64,000 nucleotides of DNA from CALMAK01 sp964392265 (GTDB lineage: Bacteria; Patescibacteriota; Saccharimonadia; Saccharimonadales; Saccharimonadaceae): contig CAYMOS010000003.1 of the NCBI GenBank assembly GCA_964392265.1, positions 1 through 64,000 of the forward strand. The letters are read 5' to 3'. Both the position numbers and the translations under genes were made by a program. The notes below the pieces were generated by a model. The model searched no databases. It saw only the letters and a list, made by a program, of their open reading frames with translations, and was not told the DNA's origin. Below, in pieces: positions 16,160-24,120 of the stretch (position 1 is its first letter; every line of letters starts with the position of its first letter).

Positions 16160-16363
16160 GTGTTCAATATCGAGATTGCCAGGGCCATCGGCTTGATTGT
16201 CGCTGGCCTTATCGGCTTGGCCTTTCTGATCTTGTGGCTCATGGCCATGATCAGGAACATCGGCTGTTCAACCAGCTGCTCAGCTGGTAGTGGCCGGATA
16301 GGAGTAAGGTGCTTCGGGCCCCGATTCGTCGGGGCCTCTAGCATGTCTATAGGTCGGCGATAA
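16160..16363 (+). CDS. Very small membrane peptide gene (C-terminal extent uncertain)
   Basis: GTG 16160 follows AAGGGTGATG and opens a 67-residue frame. Residues 8-30 form a strong transmembrane helix (GLIVAGLIGLAFLILWL). After about residue 36 the frame runs through two perfect hairpins, including the terminator, so the tail looks non-protein-like. It may instead be a short RNA or the alternative frame beginning ATG 16153. The promoter and terminator support a real transcript; the coding claim is weaker. Confidence 0.45.
   Translation: MFNIEIARAIGLIVAGLIGLAFLILWLMAMIRNIGCSTSCSAGSGRIGVRCFGPRFVGASSMSIGRR
16271..16336 (+). terminator. Hairpin pair ending the 16160 transcript
   Basis: ACCAGCTG/CAGCTGGT (16271-16288) and GGCCCCGA-TTCG-TCGGGGCC (16317-16336), the second with a UUCG tetraloop. 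Termination may be bidirectional with the glycosyltransferase gene that ends at 16347. Confidence 0.65.
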
Positions 16364-17426
16364 TGGCCTGTGCCGTAGTAGCGCTGGCATCCCAGGTGTA
16401 GCGTGCCGCATTGGTACGGCCACGTGCGGCATAGTCTTTATTGACCTCTGGGTCGGCCAAATCCTTGATATGGCGCGCTGCCTCTTGGGGTATATCTGGA
16501 TCGAAATATAAGACACTATCTTGGCCGATTTCATGAAAGATAGGCGTATTGGCTGCAACGAAAGGCACGCCTGCCTGCCCGGCCTCGATCAGGGGTAAGC
16601 CAAAGCCTTCCAGTCGGCTAGCGCTGATGGCACAACGGGCATCAGACAAGGCCTGTTTATACTGGTCATCACTGGCACCGTTATACAGCACTGTTCGGTC
16701 AGTTATCCCTTTACTTGCCAGATAGGCCTCTAGCTCGGGCCGCCTGAGTGGAGGAATTTTGCTCATCAGGTGAAGGCTGACACCTGGAACCATGGCAACG
16801 GCATCAATGACACACTCGACGTTTTTATAGGGGGTAAAGGCACCCATATAGACGATGCCGTTCTTACTTGCATGGTCAGCCTCGGGTGCGACAAAGGCGC
16901 TGCCAACCGCGTTTGATACGGTCGTAATTGGTCGTTTAGTGGCGCGGGCTGCCAGGAGTTCTTCGCGGGCGGTTTCACTGACGGTGGCGACATGGTCGGC
17001 ACGGTTGAGCTGCCAACGCATTGGCCAGTAGGTCAAATGGAAGAGACGCCAACCAAGGCGTGTCAGCCACGGCAGCCACTGAGGCGGCGTACGATGTGTA
17101 AAGTAGATCATGTCGTGGATTGTTAGGACTAACTTATACTTTTTACCCCATGTGCCCATAACAAAAAATGGTGAATAGACAGTCGTAGCACCTGCTTTAT
17201 TGAGGCGTCGGGCCAGACTGAGCTCGGCCAGACCATTATTCGGGTCGTTCGCGAGGATGAATTCGCTGGTTGGCAGCTTGTCTAACTGCCTCTTATCGTG
17301 AATAATCCATGTGATAGCAAGATCAGGCTGTCGAGATAATGCCCATGCCAGTTCGTGACTATAACGACTGACACCGTCAAAACGGTTTTCGACCAAAATC
17401 CAACGGGCATCGTAAAAGATTTTCAT
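16347..17426 (-). CDS. Glycosyltransferase, GT4/GT-B family
   Basis: The protein has 359 residues. The N-terminal half carries an acceptor-domain pattern (RFDGVSRYSHELAWAL). The C-terminal half has the nucleotide-sugar binding domain, with YMGAFTPYKNVE, SASRLEGFGLPLIEAGQAGVPFV and the Glu of the E-x7-E motif. It likely transfers a hexose in envelope polysaccharide or glycolipid synthesis; donor and acceptor are unknown. TACAAT ends 8 bases before the ATG. It is divergent from a second GT4 enzyme at 17770. Confidence 0.92.
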   Translation of the reverse strand: MKIFYDARWILVENRFDGVSRYSHELAWALSRQPDLAITWIIHDKRQLDKLPTSEFILANDPNNGLAELSLARRLNKAGATTVYSPFFVMGTWGKKYKLVLTIHDMIYFTHRTPPQWLPWLTRLGWRLFHLTYWPMRWQLNRADHVATVSETAREELLAARATKRPITTVSNAVGSAFVAPEADHASKNGIVYMGAFTPYKNVECVIDAVAMVPGVSLHLMSKIPPLRRPELEAYLASKGITDRTVLYNGASDDQYKQALSDARCAISASRLEGFGLPLIEAGQAGVPFVAANTPIFHEIGQDSVLYFDPDIPQEAARHIKDLADPEVNKDYAARGRTNAARYTWDASATTAQAIIADL

Positions 17427-17769
17427 GTGGGTTTATTGTAGCACTTACAGTGTGACCAAGTCTAAGGATACTCTCTTCAAGGGGTCGCTTTTATCCTAAA
17501 GTATCACTGGCACTTTAGGATAGCGCTCGGCTGAAATCGACTATTCAGTCGATTTCACAGCCCCTTTCAGAGAGTATCCTTAGACTTGGCCTGAGAGACA
17601 ACGGGTCACTGGCACCTTATTCGAACCACTGACTATCTAGGCTGGCGTCTCTGGAGATTCCTGAGGTCTACCTCAAGATTCTCTAGGACGTCACCGTGGT
17701 GAGAAGAAGGCGCCGGCAAGCCGCTGTCGAGCTAGGTTATACACGATATGCTATAATCGTCCTTATAGT
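17427..17769. other. Non-coding region of 343 bases with large structured element
   Basis: It contains the leaderless promoter of the minus-strand glycosyltransferase at its left end, the three-stem structure at 17456-17589, a second hairpin-rich part at about 17590-17740 (AGAGAC/GTCTCT and a CTGAGG/CCTCA stem-loop near 17660-17678), and the TATAAT at 17752-17757 for the gene at 17770. The 10-base string TCACTGGCAC occurs twice (near 17504 and 17606). No open frame in it looks coding. Confidence 0.8.
17456..17589. repeat. Three-stem junction: 21-bp perfect outer inverted repeat with two perfect 11-bp hairpins
   Basis: The outer arms 17456-17476 and 17569-17589 are perfectly complementary over 21 bases. 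A 6-bp inner continuation joins AAGGGG (17479-17484) to CCCCTT (17561-17566). Inside lie hairpin A (17492-17502 with 17512-17522, 9-base loop) and hairpin B (17532-17542 with 17547-17557, loop ATTC). All stems are perfect Watson-Crick. It could be a structured RNA, a cruciform protein-binding site or a mobile repeat. No known RNA family (tmRNA, RNase P, 6S, SRP) is recognised. Confidence 0.85.
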
Positions 17770-18933
17770 ATGAAAATTTTGATCGCGTCGGATTTACACT
17801 ACCCGACAATCAACGGTGTTGCCACATTCAGTCGTAATCTTGCGAAAGGCTTGGCTGATCGTGGTCATGAAGTGTTGGTGATTGCCCCCAGCCAAACTGG
17901 CAAACATTATAAAGAAGTTGATGGTAACCACATCATTCATCGTACCGTCGCAGTTCCCTTCCCCTTTTACCAGAACTTTCGTATTTCTCTGAAGCCTGAT
18001 CGTGCGGTAAAAAAGATTATCGACGAATTTGAACCAGACGTGATTCATATTCAGATGCTGCTGGGTATTGGCCAGGCGGCAATGAAATACGGCAACAGAG
18101 TTGGTATTCCAATCGTCAGTACCAACCATGCCATGCCAGAAAATTTAATGGACAACCTAAAGTTGCTGGCACCCGTCTCGCGTCCGATCAACTATATCTT
18201 AACCGAATATGGCCGACGTTTTCATTCGCAGTCTGATTGCGTAACAATGCCAACACAGTCGGCGATTGAGATGTTTGCAGCGGCAAGCAAATTGACTATT
18301 CCGTTGAAGGCAGTATCAAACGGTATCGACCTCAGTCATTTTACAAATGACAAGCCAGACCCAAAGATCTACGAGACGCATCATTTGCCAAAAAATGTCC
18401 CGCTTATTACCTATATCGGGCGGCTGGACGCTGAGAAACATCTGTCAGTCCTTGTAAAAGCTTTCACGCAGGTCCTCGAGACGGCAAAAGCGCATTTAGT
18501 GATCGTCGGCGATGGCACCGATGCGGCCAATCTTCATCAACAAGTAAAAGATGCAGGTATTCAAGATCACGTTACCTTCACAGGTCGCGTGTCGGATGAA
18601 GACTTGGTAGAACTACACCGGGTGGGTACGGTGTTTACGATGCCCTCACCTGCAGAACTACAGAGCATCGCCACATTAGAGGCAATGGCAAGTGGTCAGC
18701 CGATTGTGGCGGTTGACGCAGGAGCGCTGCGTGAATTATGTCAGGACGGTATCAACGGCGTACTGTGCGAGCAAGATAATGATACGCAAATGGCGGCTGG
18801 CATTCTTTCGATTATCACTGACCCGGCTCGTCGTCAGCAGTTCTCCGAGGCAAGCCTGGCAATTGCCGGTACGCACGACATTAACCATACCTTGGATCAA
18901 TTCCTCGCTATTTACGATCAGATTCGACAATAA
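17770..18933 (+). CDS. Glycosyltransferase GT4 (PimB/diacylglycerol glycosyltransferase-like)
   Basis: The protein has 387 residues. The N-terminal GT-B domain reads SDLHYPTINGVATFSRNLAKGL, with HIQMLLGIGQAA. The C-terminal domain has YIGRLDAEKHLSVLVKAF and SPAELQSIATLEAMASGQPIV with the two acidic residues of the nucleotide-sugar site. Similar enzymes transfer sugars to lipid acceptors such as diacylglycerol or phosphatidylinositol, so membrane glycolipid synthesis is likely. A TATAAT at 17752-17757 lies 12 bases before the ATG and no ribosome site is seen. Its 3' end overlaps the convergent hydrolase by 26 bases. Confidence 0.92.
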   Translation: MKILIASDLHYPTINGVATFSRNLAKGLADRGHEVLVIAPSQTGKHYKEVDGNHIIHRTVAVPFPFYQNFRISLKPDRAVKKIIDEFEPDVIHIQMLLGIGQAAMKYGNRVGIPIVSTNHAMPENLMDNLKLLAPVSRPINYILTEYGRRFHSQSDCVTMPTQSAIEMFAAASKLTIPLKAVSNGIDLSHFTNDKPDPKIYETHHLPKNVPLITYIGRLDAEKHLSVLVKAFTQVLETAKAHLVIVGDGTDAANLHQQVKDAGIQDHVTFTGRVSDEDLVELHRVGTVFTMPSPAELQSIATLEAMASGQPIVAVDAGALRELCQDGINGVLCEQDNDTQMAAGILSIITDPARRQQFSEASLAIAGTHDINHTLDQFLAIYDQIRQ

Positions 18934-19699
18934 AGTCTGCCACGAACCGTGCCACGACATCAGGGGTTTCGTAATGGGTCAGATGACCAACATTATGAAT
19001 AGTCTGCAGGGTTGCCTGAGGAAATAGTTTTGCCAACTCCTCTTGTTTCGTCAAAGGCGTAATGTCGTCTCTATCGCCAGCAATCAACAATGTTGGCAAG
19101 GGAATGCGTGAGGCGACATCCCGGACTGAGTGGCTGGTCGAGGTTTTGAAAGATTCAGATACACTCTTGGGGGTGTGGAAGCGGCTAAAATACTGGAGAT
19201 GCTGGCCGTGAATATAGCGGCGGAGTTTTTTGTCTTTGGTCTTCGCCATCGTGATACTCATCACCATCACGATCAGCCGTGAGGCGAGCCATGGATGGGC
19301 CAGCCGAGCGGGCAGCTTCTCGCCGATCCAGTAATAAAAGACGGCCAATTTGGTCATAACCGCCTTTGGCCCTTCGAGGGCTGGTGCTCCGATTGGGTTG
19401 ACTAAAATGAGCTTTCGTATTGTCTCGGGGTAATTGGCAGCGTAGGCAGCGGTAATGATACTGCCAAATGAATGCCCCAGAAGAATGGGTGGCCGATCGA
19501 GATTCAACCTCTCAATAAACCGGTGGAGCCACATGACGTAGTTGTCTAACGTGTAGGCATCGAGTGTTTCGCCCTCGCCAAAACCTGGGAGGTCAGGAAT
19601 AACCAACTGGTAGGCGTCGCCTAGTTCCTCGGCAATTCGGGCCAGCCCATGGTGCGTGCCGCGAAAACCATGAATCATAATAATTGTCGGTTTGGTCAT
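18908..19699 (-). CDS. Alpha/beta hydrolase
   Basis: The protein has 263 residues from ATG 19699. The oxyanion motif is HGFRGTHHG, the nucleophile elbow GHSFGS (Ser77), the acid lies in AGDRDDITP and the catalytic His in GHLTHYE. These fit the MhpC/haloalkane-dehalogenase-type superfamily; the substrate is unknown. ATG 19699 is preferred over 19726 because TACACT and a GGGAG stretch lie immediately upstream. It is divergent from the ABC-F gene. Confidence 0.9.
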   Translation of the reverse strand: MTKPTIIMIHGFRGTHHGLARIAEELGDAYQLVIPDLPGFGEGETLDAYTLDNYVMWLHRFIERLNLDRPPILLGHSFGSIITAAYAANYPETIRKLILVNPIGAPALEGPKAVMTKLAVFYYWIGEKLPARLAHPWLASRLIVMVMSITMAKTKDKKLRRYIHGQHLQYFSRFHTPKSVSESFKTSTSHSVRDVASRIPLPTLLIAGDRDDITPLTKQEELAKLFPQATLQTIHNVGHLTHYETPDVVARFVADFIVESDRK

Positions 19700-19755
19700 C
19701 TTACTCCCAGTGTACACCATTATCATGCAACAGAGGTGTGGTAAACTATAGAGGC

Positions 19756-21396
19756 ATGATTGCTGATATTACCATCACTGAAAAATCGTTTGGCCCCAAG
19801 GTCTTGATGAGTAATATCAAATTTAGTATTGATGACGGCGAGAAAATCGGCGTGATTGGTCGCAATGGTGTCGGCAAGTCGACCCTGTTTGGTATCTTGG
19901 CAGGATCAGATAAAGACTATACTGGTGATGTTATTTATCGTCGCGGTACGACAGTGGTTGCAACTGCCCAGGAGCACCACGACATGAAAGATACAACGGT
20001 GTTGCAGTATGTCCTGGCGGGACTTCCCGAGTACCCCACCCTGAGTCATATTATTGAGACCTACCCGGTGACAATGGGTGACGATATGAAAATGATCGAG
20101 GAATATACGGCGGCCTTGCAGCGGTTTGATGATAAGGGGTTCTATCAAATCGAAGAGCAAATCGAGCGTGAGCTGATTAATTTCCAGTTACCTGATGTCG
20201 CCCACCGCCCTTTTTCAACTCTGTCTGGCGGTCAAAAACGATTAGTCGAGGTAGTCAAGATTATGCATTCTGATGCGCACCTTGCCCTCGTTGACGAACC
20301 GACGAACCATATGGACTATGTCGCCAAGGCGCAATTCGTCGAGTGGCTGAAAAGTGCTCGCGAGGCGGTACTCGTCATCACCCACGATCGTGACGTTCTG
20401 GCGGAAGTAGACCGAATTGTCGAATTAAAAGACGGCGGTAGTGTGAGTTATAAAGGCAATTATGATGCCTATCTCAAACAAAACGCGGTTAGTACTGGCA
20501 CGCAAATGAACGAATTTGAGTTGATTGAAAAACGCATTGTTAACCTTAAGCAAAAGGTGTTAGATTATCAGCGGCTTAAAGAAAAATCACGTAACCCAGG
20601 GACCATTCAAAAGTTCAAGCGCCTTGAGGAGGAATCACGTAAAGAGCTGGCAGAATTGCAGGCGCGTGAAAAGCCAACGTTTTGGATCGATAAAGAGTCG
20701 GTGGCTGAGTTGAACTATAAGGTGGCGAATCAATACGATAAATTCAAAGCGCGTAACGTCCGTATTGGGTTGAAGAGCGACGACTCGCGAAGCAAGCATG
20801 TGCTAGTGAGTGCGCGGGATTTGGCCTTAGGATACGGCGAAACGATTTTGTTTGAAGGCATTGATATCGACTTGCGCGAGGGCGAGGCGCTGGAATTACG
20901 GGGTCGTAACGGCGCCGGCAAGACAACACTTATTAAACGACTCTTAGGTGATACTGGATCAACTCTCTTTGCCGGTGAACTCACGCTTGATCCGCATGTT
21001 CGCATTGGTGTTTATGAGCAAGAGGTTTCACCGACTTATTTCAATTTGCCACTAGCCGAGGCAATTGAACGCATGTATCTTGACCGTGATTTGGCTATCT
21101 CAACCACCAAGATTCGCCAGTTGATGAGTGACTATTTATTTAGCGAGGGTGATGGCAAGGTGCCAATCAAGCGCCTTAGCGGAGGGCAAAAGGCTCGTTT
21201 TCAGCTGATTGCAATGCTAGCAAACGACCCGCAACTGCTTATTCTCGACGAACCTACCAATCACTTGGACCTTCCTAGTATTGAGGAGATGGAAACGGCT
21301 CTTGCAAAGTATAACGGTGCCGTATTATACGTGAGTCACGATGATTATTTCCGCCGCGCAATTGATGGTGACGTTATTCAGATTGGCAAAAAATAA
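19756..21396 (+). CDS. ABC-F family ATPase (ribosome-associated)
   Basis: The protein has 546 residues with two ABC cassettes and no transmembrane segments. Cassette 1 has GRNGVGKST, LSGGQKRL and LVDEPTNHMD; cassette 2 has GRNGAGKTT, LSGGQKARF and ILDEPTNHLD. The linker at about 240-325 is charged and helical, as in the P-site tRNA-interaction motif of ABC-F proteins. Family members regulate translation or protect ribosomes from antibiotics; which applies here is not visible. The start ATG 19756 is chosen because cassette 1 begins there and TAAACT lies 8 bases upstream; the longer frame overlaps the divergent gene. Confidence 0.93.
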   Translation: MIADITITEKSFGPKVLMSNIKFSIDDGEKIGVIGRNGVGKSTLFGILAGSDKDYTGDVIYRRGTTVVATAQEHHDMKDTTVLQYVLAGLPEYPTLSHIIETYPVTMGDDMKMIEEYTAALQRFDDKGFYQIEEQIERELINFQLPDVAHRPFSTLSGGQKRLVEVVKIMHSDAHLALVDEPTNHMDYVAKAQFVEWLKSAREAVLVITHDRDVLAEVDRIVELKDGGSVSYKGNYDAYLKQNAVSTGTQMNEFELIEKRIVNLKQKVLDYQRLKEKSRNPGTIQKFKRLEEESRKELAELQAREKPTFWIDKESVAELNYKVANQYDKFKARNVRIGLKSDDSRSKHVLVSARDLALGYGETILFEGIDIDLREGEALELRGRNGAGKTTLIKRLLGDTGSTLFAGELTLDPHVRIGVYEQEVSPTYFNLPLAEAIERMYLDRDLAISTTKIRQLMSDYLFSEGDGKVPIKRLSGGQKARFQLIAMLANDPQLLILDEPTNHLDLPSIEEMETALAKYNGAVLYVSHDDYFRRAIDGDVIQIGKK

Positions 21397-21400
21397 CCTA

Positions 21401-21601
21401 CTATCCTTGACGACGAGTGAGATGCCAGCCTTTGCAGGTGTCGCACTGGTAGACAGTTAATTCCAGTGTAGTGTCTTGGAGGTTCTTTAGTTCGGCGGCA
21501 CGGGCTGCATCTTGTTGATTCGGGAATCGTTTCTTGGAACGACAAACCGACACCTGAAAGATAACAGGTGTCGGTTTGGGAGTTTTGTTACGTCTGGGCA
21601 T
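21401..21601 (-). CDS. Small basic protein with CxxC-H zinc-knuckle-like motif
   Basis: The protein has 66 residues, very basic, with YQCDTCKGWHLTRR at the C-terminus. This CxxC...H pattern, with only two cysteines, occurs in small nucleic-acid-associated proteins. The ATG begins directly after the glutaredoxin stop codon (TAAATG), so the two are co-translated. Function is unknown. Confidence 0.75.
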   Translation of the reverse strand: MPRRNKTPKPTPVIFQVSVCRSKKRFPNQQDAARAAELKNLQDTTLELTVYQCDTCKGWHLTRRQG

Positions 21602-21886
21602 TTAGGCCTGTTGAAGAAGATTGTTCTTCTCTAGTGCGGCCTGCAAGGCTGGGCGGTTAAAGCCAAGGATGACCTCGCCGGCAATGTCGGTCACAGGGAC
21701 ACCCGAAAAGTCGCCGCCGTTCTTTGCCTTTAGTTCTTCCATCGCTGCTTCATCAGCCTCGACATCTTTGGCGACAAACGCCACGCCTAATTTCTCTAGC
21801 CACTGCATTTCAGTGTGGCAAAATGCGCACCAACTGGTGCTGTAGACGGTGACTTGTGGCGTGGTCTTCGTATCTGTATCTGACAT
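21602..21886 (-). CDS. Glutaredoxin-like thiol-disulfide oxidoreductase
   Basis: The protein has 94 residues. The active site is WCAFC (Cys20, Cys23), followed by GVPVTDI with the cis-Pro and GFNRPALQAAL. It fits the NrdH/mycoredoxin-like group of small redoxins and probably reduces disulfides or mixed disulfides in the cytoplasm. It is the first gene of a two-gene unit with the small zinc-knuckle-like protein. Confidence 0.92.
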   Translation of the reverse strand: MSDTDTKTTPQVTVYSTSWCAFCHTEMQWLEKLGVAFVAKDVEADEAAMEELKAKNGGDFSGVPVTDIAGEVILGFNRPALQAALEKNNLLQQA

Positions 21887-21997
21887 GGTGTGTAATCCCC
21901 TCGTTTAACTCGTTACTATACATTATATATGAAACACGCGAAAAAGGTAGTTGTCATCATATCAGGCAGTACGTATAATAAACAACATAAAATAGTT

Positions 21998-23809
21998 ATG
22001 GTGGATAAAATAATTTCTCGTGGCTTTGCCCTCCCCTCGATCATGATTGCCTCAGTGGTTATGCTGATCGTCCTTCTGGCTGCCATCTCAGCAGTCGCCA
22101 CCAGTCGATCGGCACTTGATGAGCAATATTATGCAAAGATGGCTCGCGAGGCGGCCGAGAGTGGCGTGCGTATGGCAGAAGCATGCATTCGCAGCAATAG
22201 CATGACCGTCACTTGGACAAACGCCAAACCTCTAAAGCCAAACACAAACTGTAATGGTGATGTCGTATCAGGTCAGAGTCTGTATGTTCTCGACCAAAGT
22301 ACTGTTCGGACCTCGTTTTCCGTCGGGCTTGTGACGTCGCCATCAGGTACAAATACGACCCCAGTCGACGGGATAGCTGAACGTATTCGCCCCTCGACGC
22401 ATACCGTATGGCGTTCTGCGCAACAATCTCTCTGGGCCGAGGTCAGTGGTGAGGTACTCGCTGCTCAATATATTAGTTCGGGTTTTGCCGTTGTTTGTGG
22501 TATTTTTGATGGTCAAACGTGGTGCTGGGGTGGTAACAGCGATGGTAAGTTGGGATTAGGGTATGCCTCTTCGGTCTTGGAACTAGTGCCAAAAAAGATG
22601 ATCCGTGACTCTGGTTTGCTCCATGGACGAGTTGACAAGTTTGTCGCCGTGAGCAATCAGGCAACATGCGTGGTGACGACCGATGAAAATATTTTCTGTA
22701 CCGGGCTTAACGCCACGGGTGCACTGGGAAATAATACGACCACAGCAAGTACACGCCCAGTACAAGTGGCAAAACCATCAGGTATGACGGGTGAAATCAC
22801 TAAGATTATTGCACGTGAGGCAGGCTTTTGTGCTATCTCTGGTGGTGATGTGTGGTGTTGGGGGTGGGGTGCGCATGGAGCAAATGGCAACGGGAGTACC
22901 GCTAATCGACTCACACCAGTGAAAGTAAGTACGATTGGAGCAACGAATTCGCCCTCCCGGCCGGTGATTGATATCGCTAGCGATTCAGAGTCACGACATG
23001 TATGCGCCATTGCTCAAACCAGTAGTATAGGGTATGCGTATTGCTGGGGTCATGATGTAACGGGGGCGCTAGGAGATAATACTCCCTATACCGATAGCTC
23101 CGTTCCGGTGGCGGTCGTGACGTCTGGGGTGCTCTCTGGCAAAAATCTTTCAAAAGTATCCGTCTCTGGTCGCTATCCGAGTGATACGAGTTACGGTGGT
23201 ACAAACCCGAGTGATGCGCAGATTGTGACTTGCGCTAATGCCAAGAGTGTTCAGGTCGAGAAACGGAAGTGTCAGCGTACGGGACAGTCTTGCGTCCTTG
23301 ATACGGCGGGTAAGATGTACTGTTGGGGGGCGAATCAATACGCACAACTCGGCACTGGCTCTGGTCATAGTAGTTATAACGGAACCAGTCCGCAGTGGCG
23401 TAGTCCGGTGCCGGTCGCTGTCACGACGGCAAGCATGAACACAAAGGTGATTACGGACCTTGCCAATGCAATTACCGCCACCTGCGGCCTAGTGGCATCC
23501 GAGAATCGTATTTATTGCTGGGGGCTGAACGAGCGTGGCGTGCTAGGAAGAGGTTCATCTTTTCCTACGAATACTATTTATCCAGATGCAGCCTCGGTTG
23601 CTGTGCAACTGCCAGGTCTTCAGGGCCAAACAATAGAATATATTACCGGAGGTGCTAACCGTTTTTGTGCTATTACAACGGATAAACGAGCGTACTGCTG
23701 GGGTGTCGGAGGCTCTTATGGGCAAATTGGGGATGGTTCGACCTCTGATAGAAATGTTCCTACTGAGGCAACAATGCTTCGACAATTCCGCCCAGCACTC
23801 ATATATTAA
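21998..23809 (+). CDS. Prepilin-like protein fused to a seven-bladed RCC1 beta-propeller
   Basis: The protein has about 603 residues. Its N-terminus (ISRGFALPSIMIASVVML) looks like a type IV prepilin leader plus hydrophobic helix, though the usual Glu5 is replaced. After about 120 residues come seven RCC1-like repeats with WCWG or YCWG cores, one reading FCTG. Every repeat also has a second cysteine about 7-16 residues before the core, so each blade could hold a disulfide. It should be displayed outside the cell, perhaps as a pilus-associated adhesin; this is inference. The start is uncertain: ATG 21998 or GTG 22001 fit the leader, ATG 21929 is longer. Confidence 0.85.
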   Translation: MVDKIISRGFALPSIMIASVVMLIVLLAAISAVATSRSALDEQYYAKMAREAAESGVRMAEACIRSNSMTVTWTNAKPLKPNTNCNGDVVSGQSLYVLDQSTVRTSFSVGLVTSPSGTNTTPVDGIAERIRPSTHTVWRSAQQSLWAEVSGEVLAAQYISSGFAVVCGIFDGQTWCWGGNSDGKLGLGYASSVLELVPKKMIRDSGLLHGRVDKFVAVSNQATCVVTTDENIFCTGLNATGALGNNTTTASTRPVQVAKPSGMTGEITKIIAREAGFCAISGGDVWCWGWGAHGANGNGSTANRLTPVKVSTIGATNSPSRPVIDIASDSESRHVCAIAQTSSIGYAYCWGHDVTGALGDNTPYTDSSVPVAVVTSGVLSGKNLSKVSVSGRYPSDTSYGGTNPSDAQIVTCANAKSVQVEKRKCQRTGQSCVLDTAGKMYCWGANQYAQLGTGSGHSSYNGTSPQWRSPVPVAVTTASMNTKVITDLANAITATCGLVASENRIYCWGLNERGVLGRGSSFPTNTIYPDAASVAVQLPGLQGQTIEYITGGANRFCAITTDKRAYCWGVGGSYGQIGDGSTSDRNVPTEATMLRQFRPALIY

Positions 23810-23816
23810 CGTATTT

Positions 23817-23845
23817 TTGCAACCCACGAGGGATTTTGCTATACT
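23817..23845 (+). promoter_or_regulatory. Promoter of the ATP synthase operon
   Basis: TTGCAA (23817-23822), a 17-base spacer and TATACT (23840-23845). The first ATG (23856) begins 10 bases after the -10, so the atpI-like gene has a very short or no leader. Confidence 0.8.
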
Positions 23846-23855
23846 GTACGGGTAG

Positions 23856-24107
23856 ATGAAGTCGTCAACAAAACCAGACGATACCCCCACCCCGCCAGAC
23901 CGAGCGTCGGCCGTCCTGTTGTTTAGGACGATGGGTGATACCACATGGCGTATGTTTGTGCCGACTGTCGGCCTGACGGTGCTAGGACTGGTGATCGATA
24001 ATCACTTGCCTACCAAGCCATGGATAACGATTACGGGGATTATTGTCGGGGTAATCGTATCAGCCTGGTTGGTACAACGCCAGCTTGCCGCGCTACAGAA
24101 GAAGTAA
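23856..24107 (+). CDS. AtpI-like small membrane protein, first gene of the ATP synthase operon
   Basis: The protein has 83 residues with a Pro-rich start and two transmembrane helices (about 33-47 and 55-74). Size, topology and position directly before atpB fit AtpI/AtpZ-type proteins that assist assembly of the c-ring. Sequence similarity is too low to name it from sequence alone. The last residues are basic (RQLAALQKK). Confidence 0.75.
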   Translation: MKSSTKPDDTPTPPDRASAVLLFRTMGDTTWRMFVPTVGLTVLGLVIDNHLPTKPWITITGIIVGVIVSAWLVQRQLAALQKK

Positions 24108-24120
24108 TACAGAGGAGACC

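Noticed and set aside
16051..16290. Arg/His-rich frame overlapping the 16160 peptide
   Set aside because: It begins within the promoter, and even from ATG 16153 its spacing to the ribosome site is poor and its composition looks like out-of-frame translation.
17427..17769. tmRNA, RNase P RNA, 6S RNA or SRP RNA in the glycosyltransferase gap
   Set aside because: None of the conserved cores I know for these RNAs could be found on either strand.
19684..19755. 24-residue N-terminal extension of the ABC-F protein
   Set aside because: It overlaps the start of the divergent hydrolase and precedes the TAAACT hexamer; homologous sequence begins at ATG 19756.
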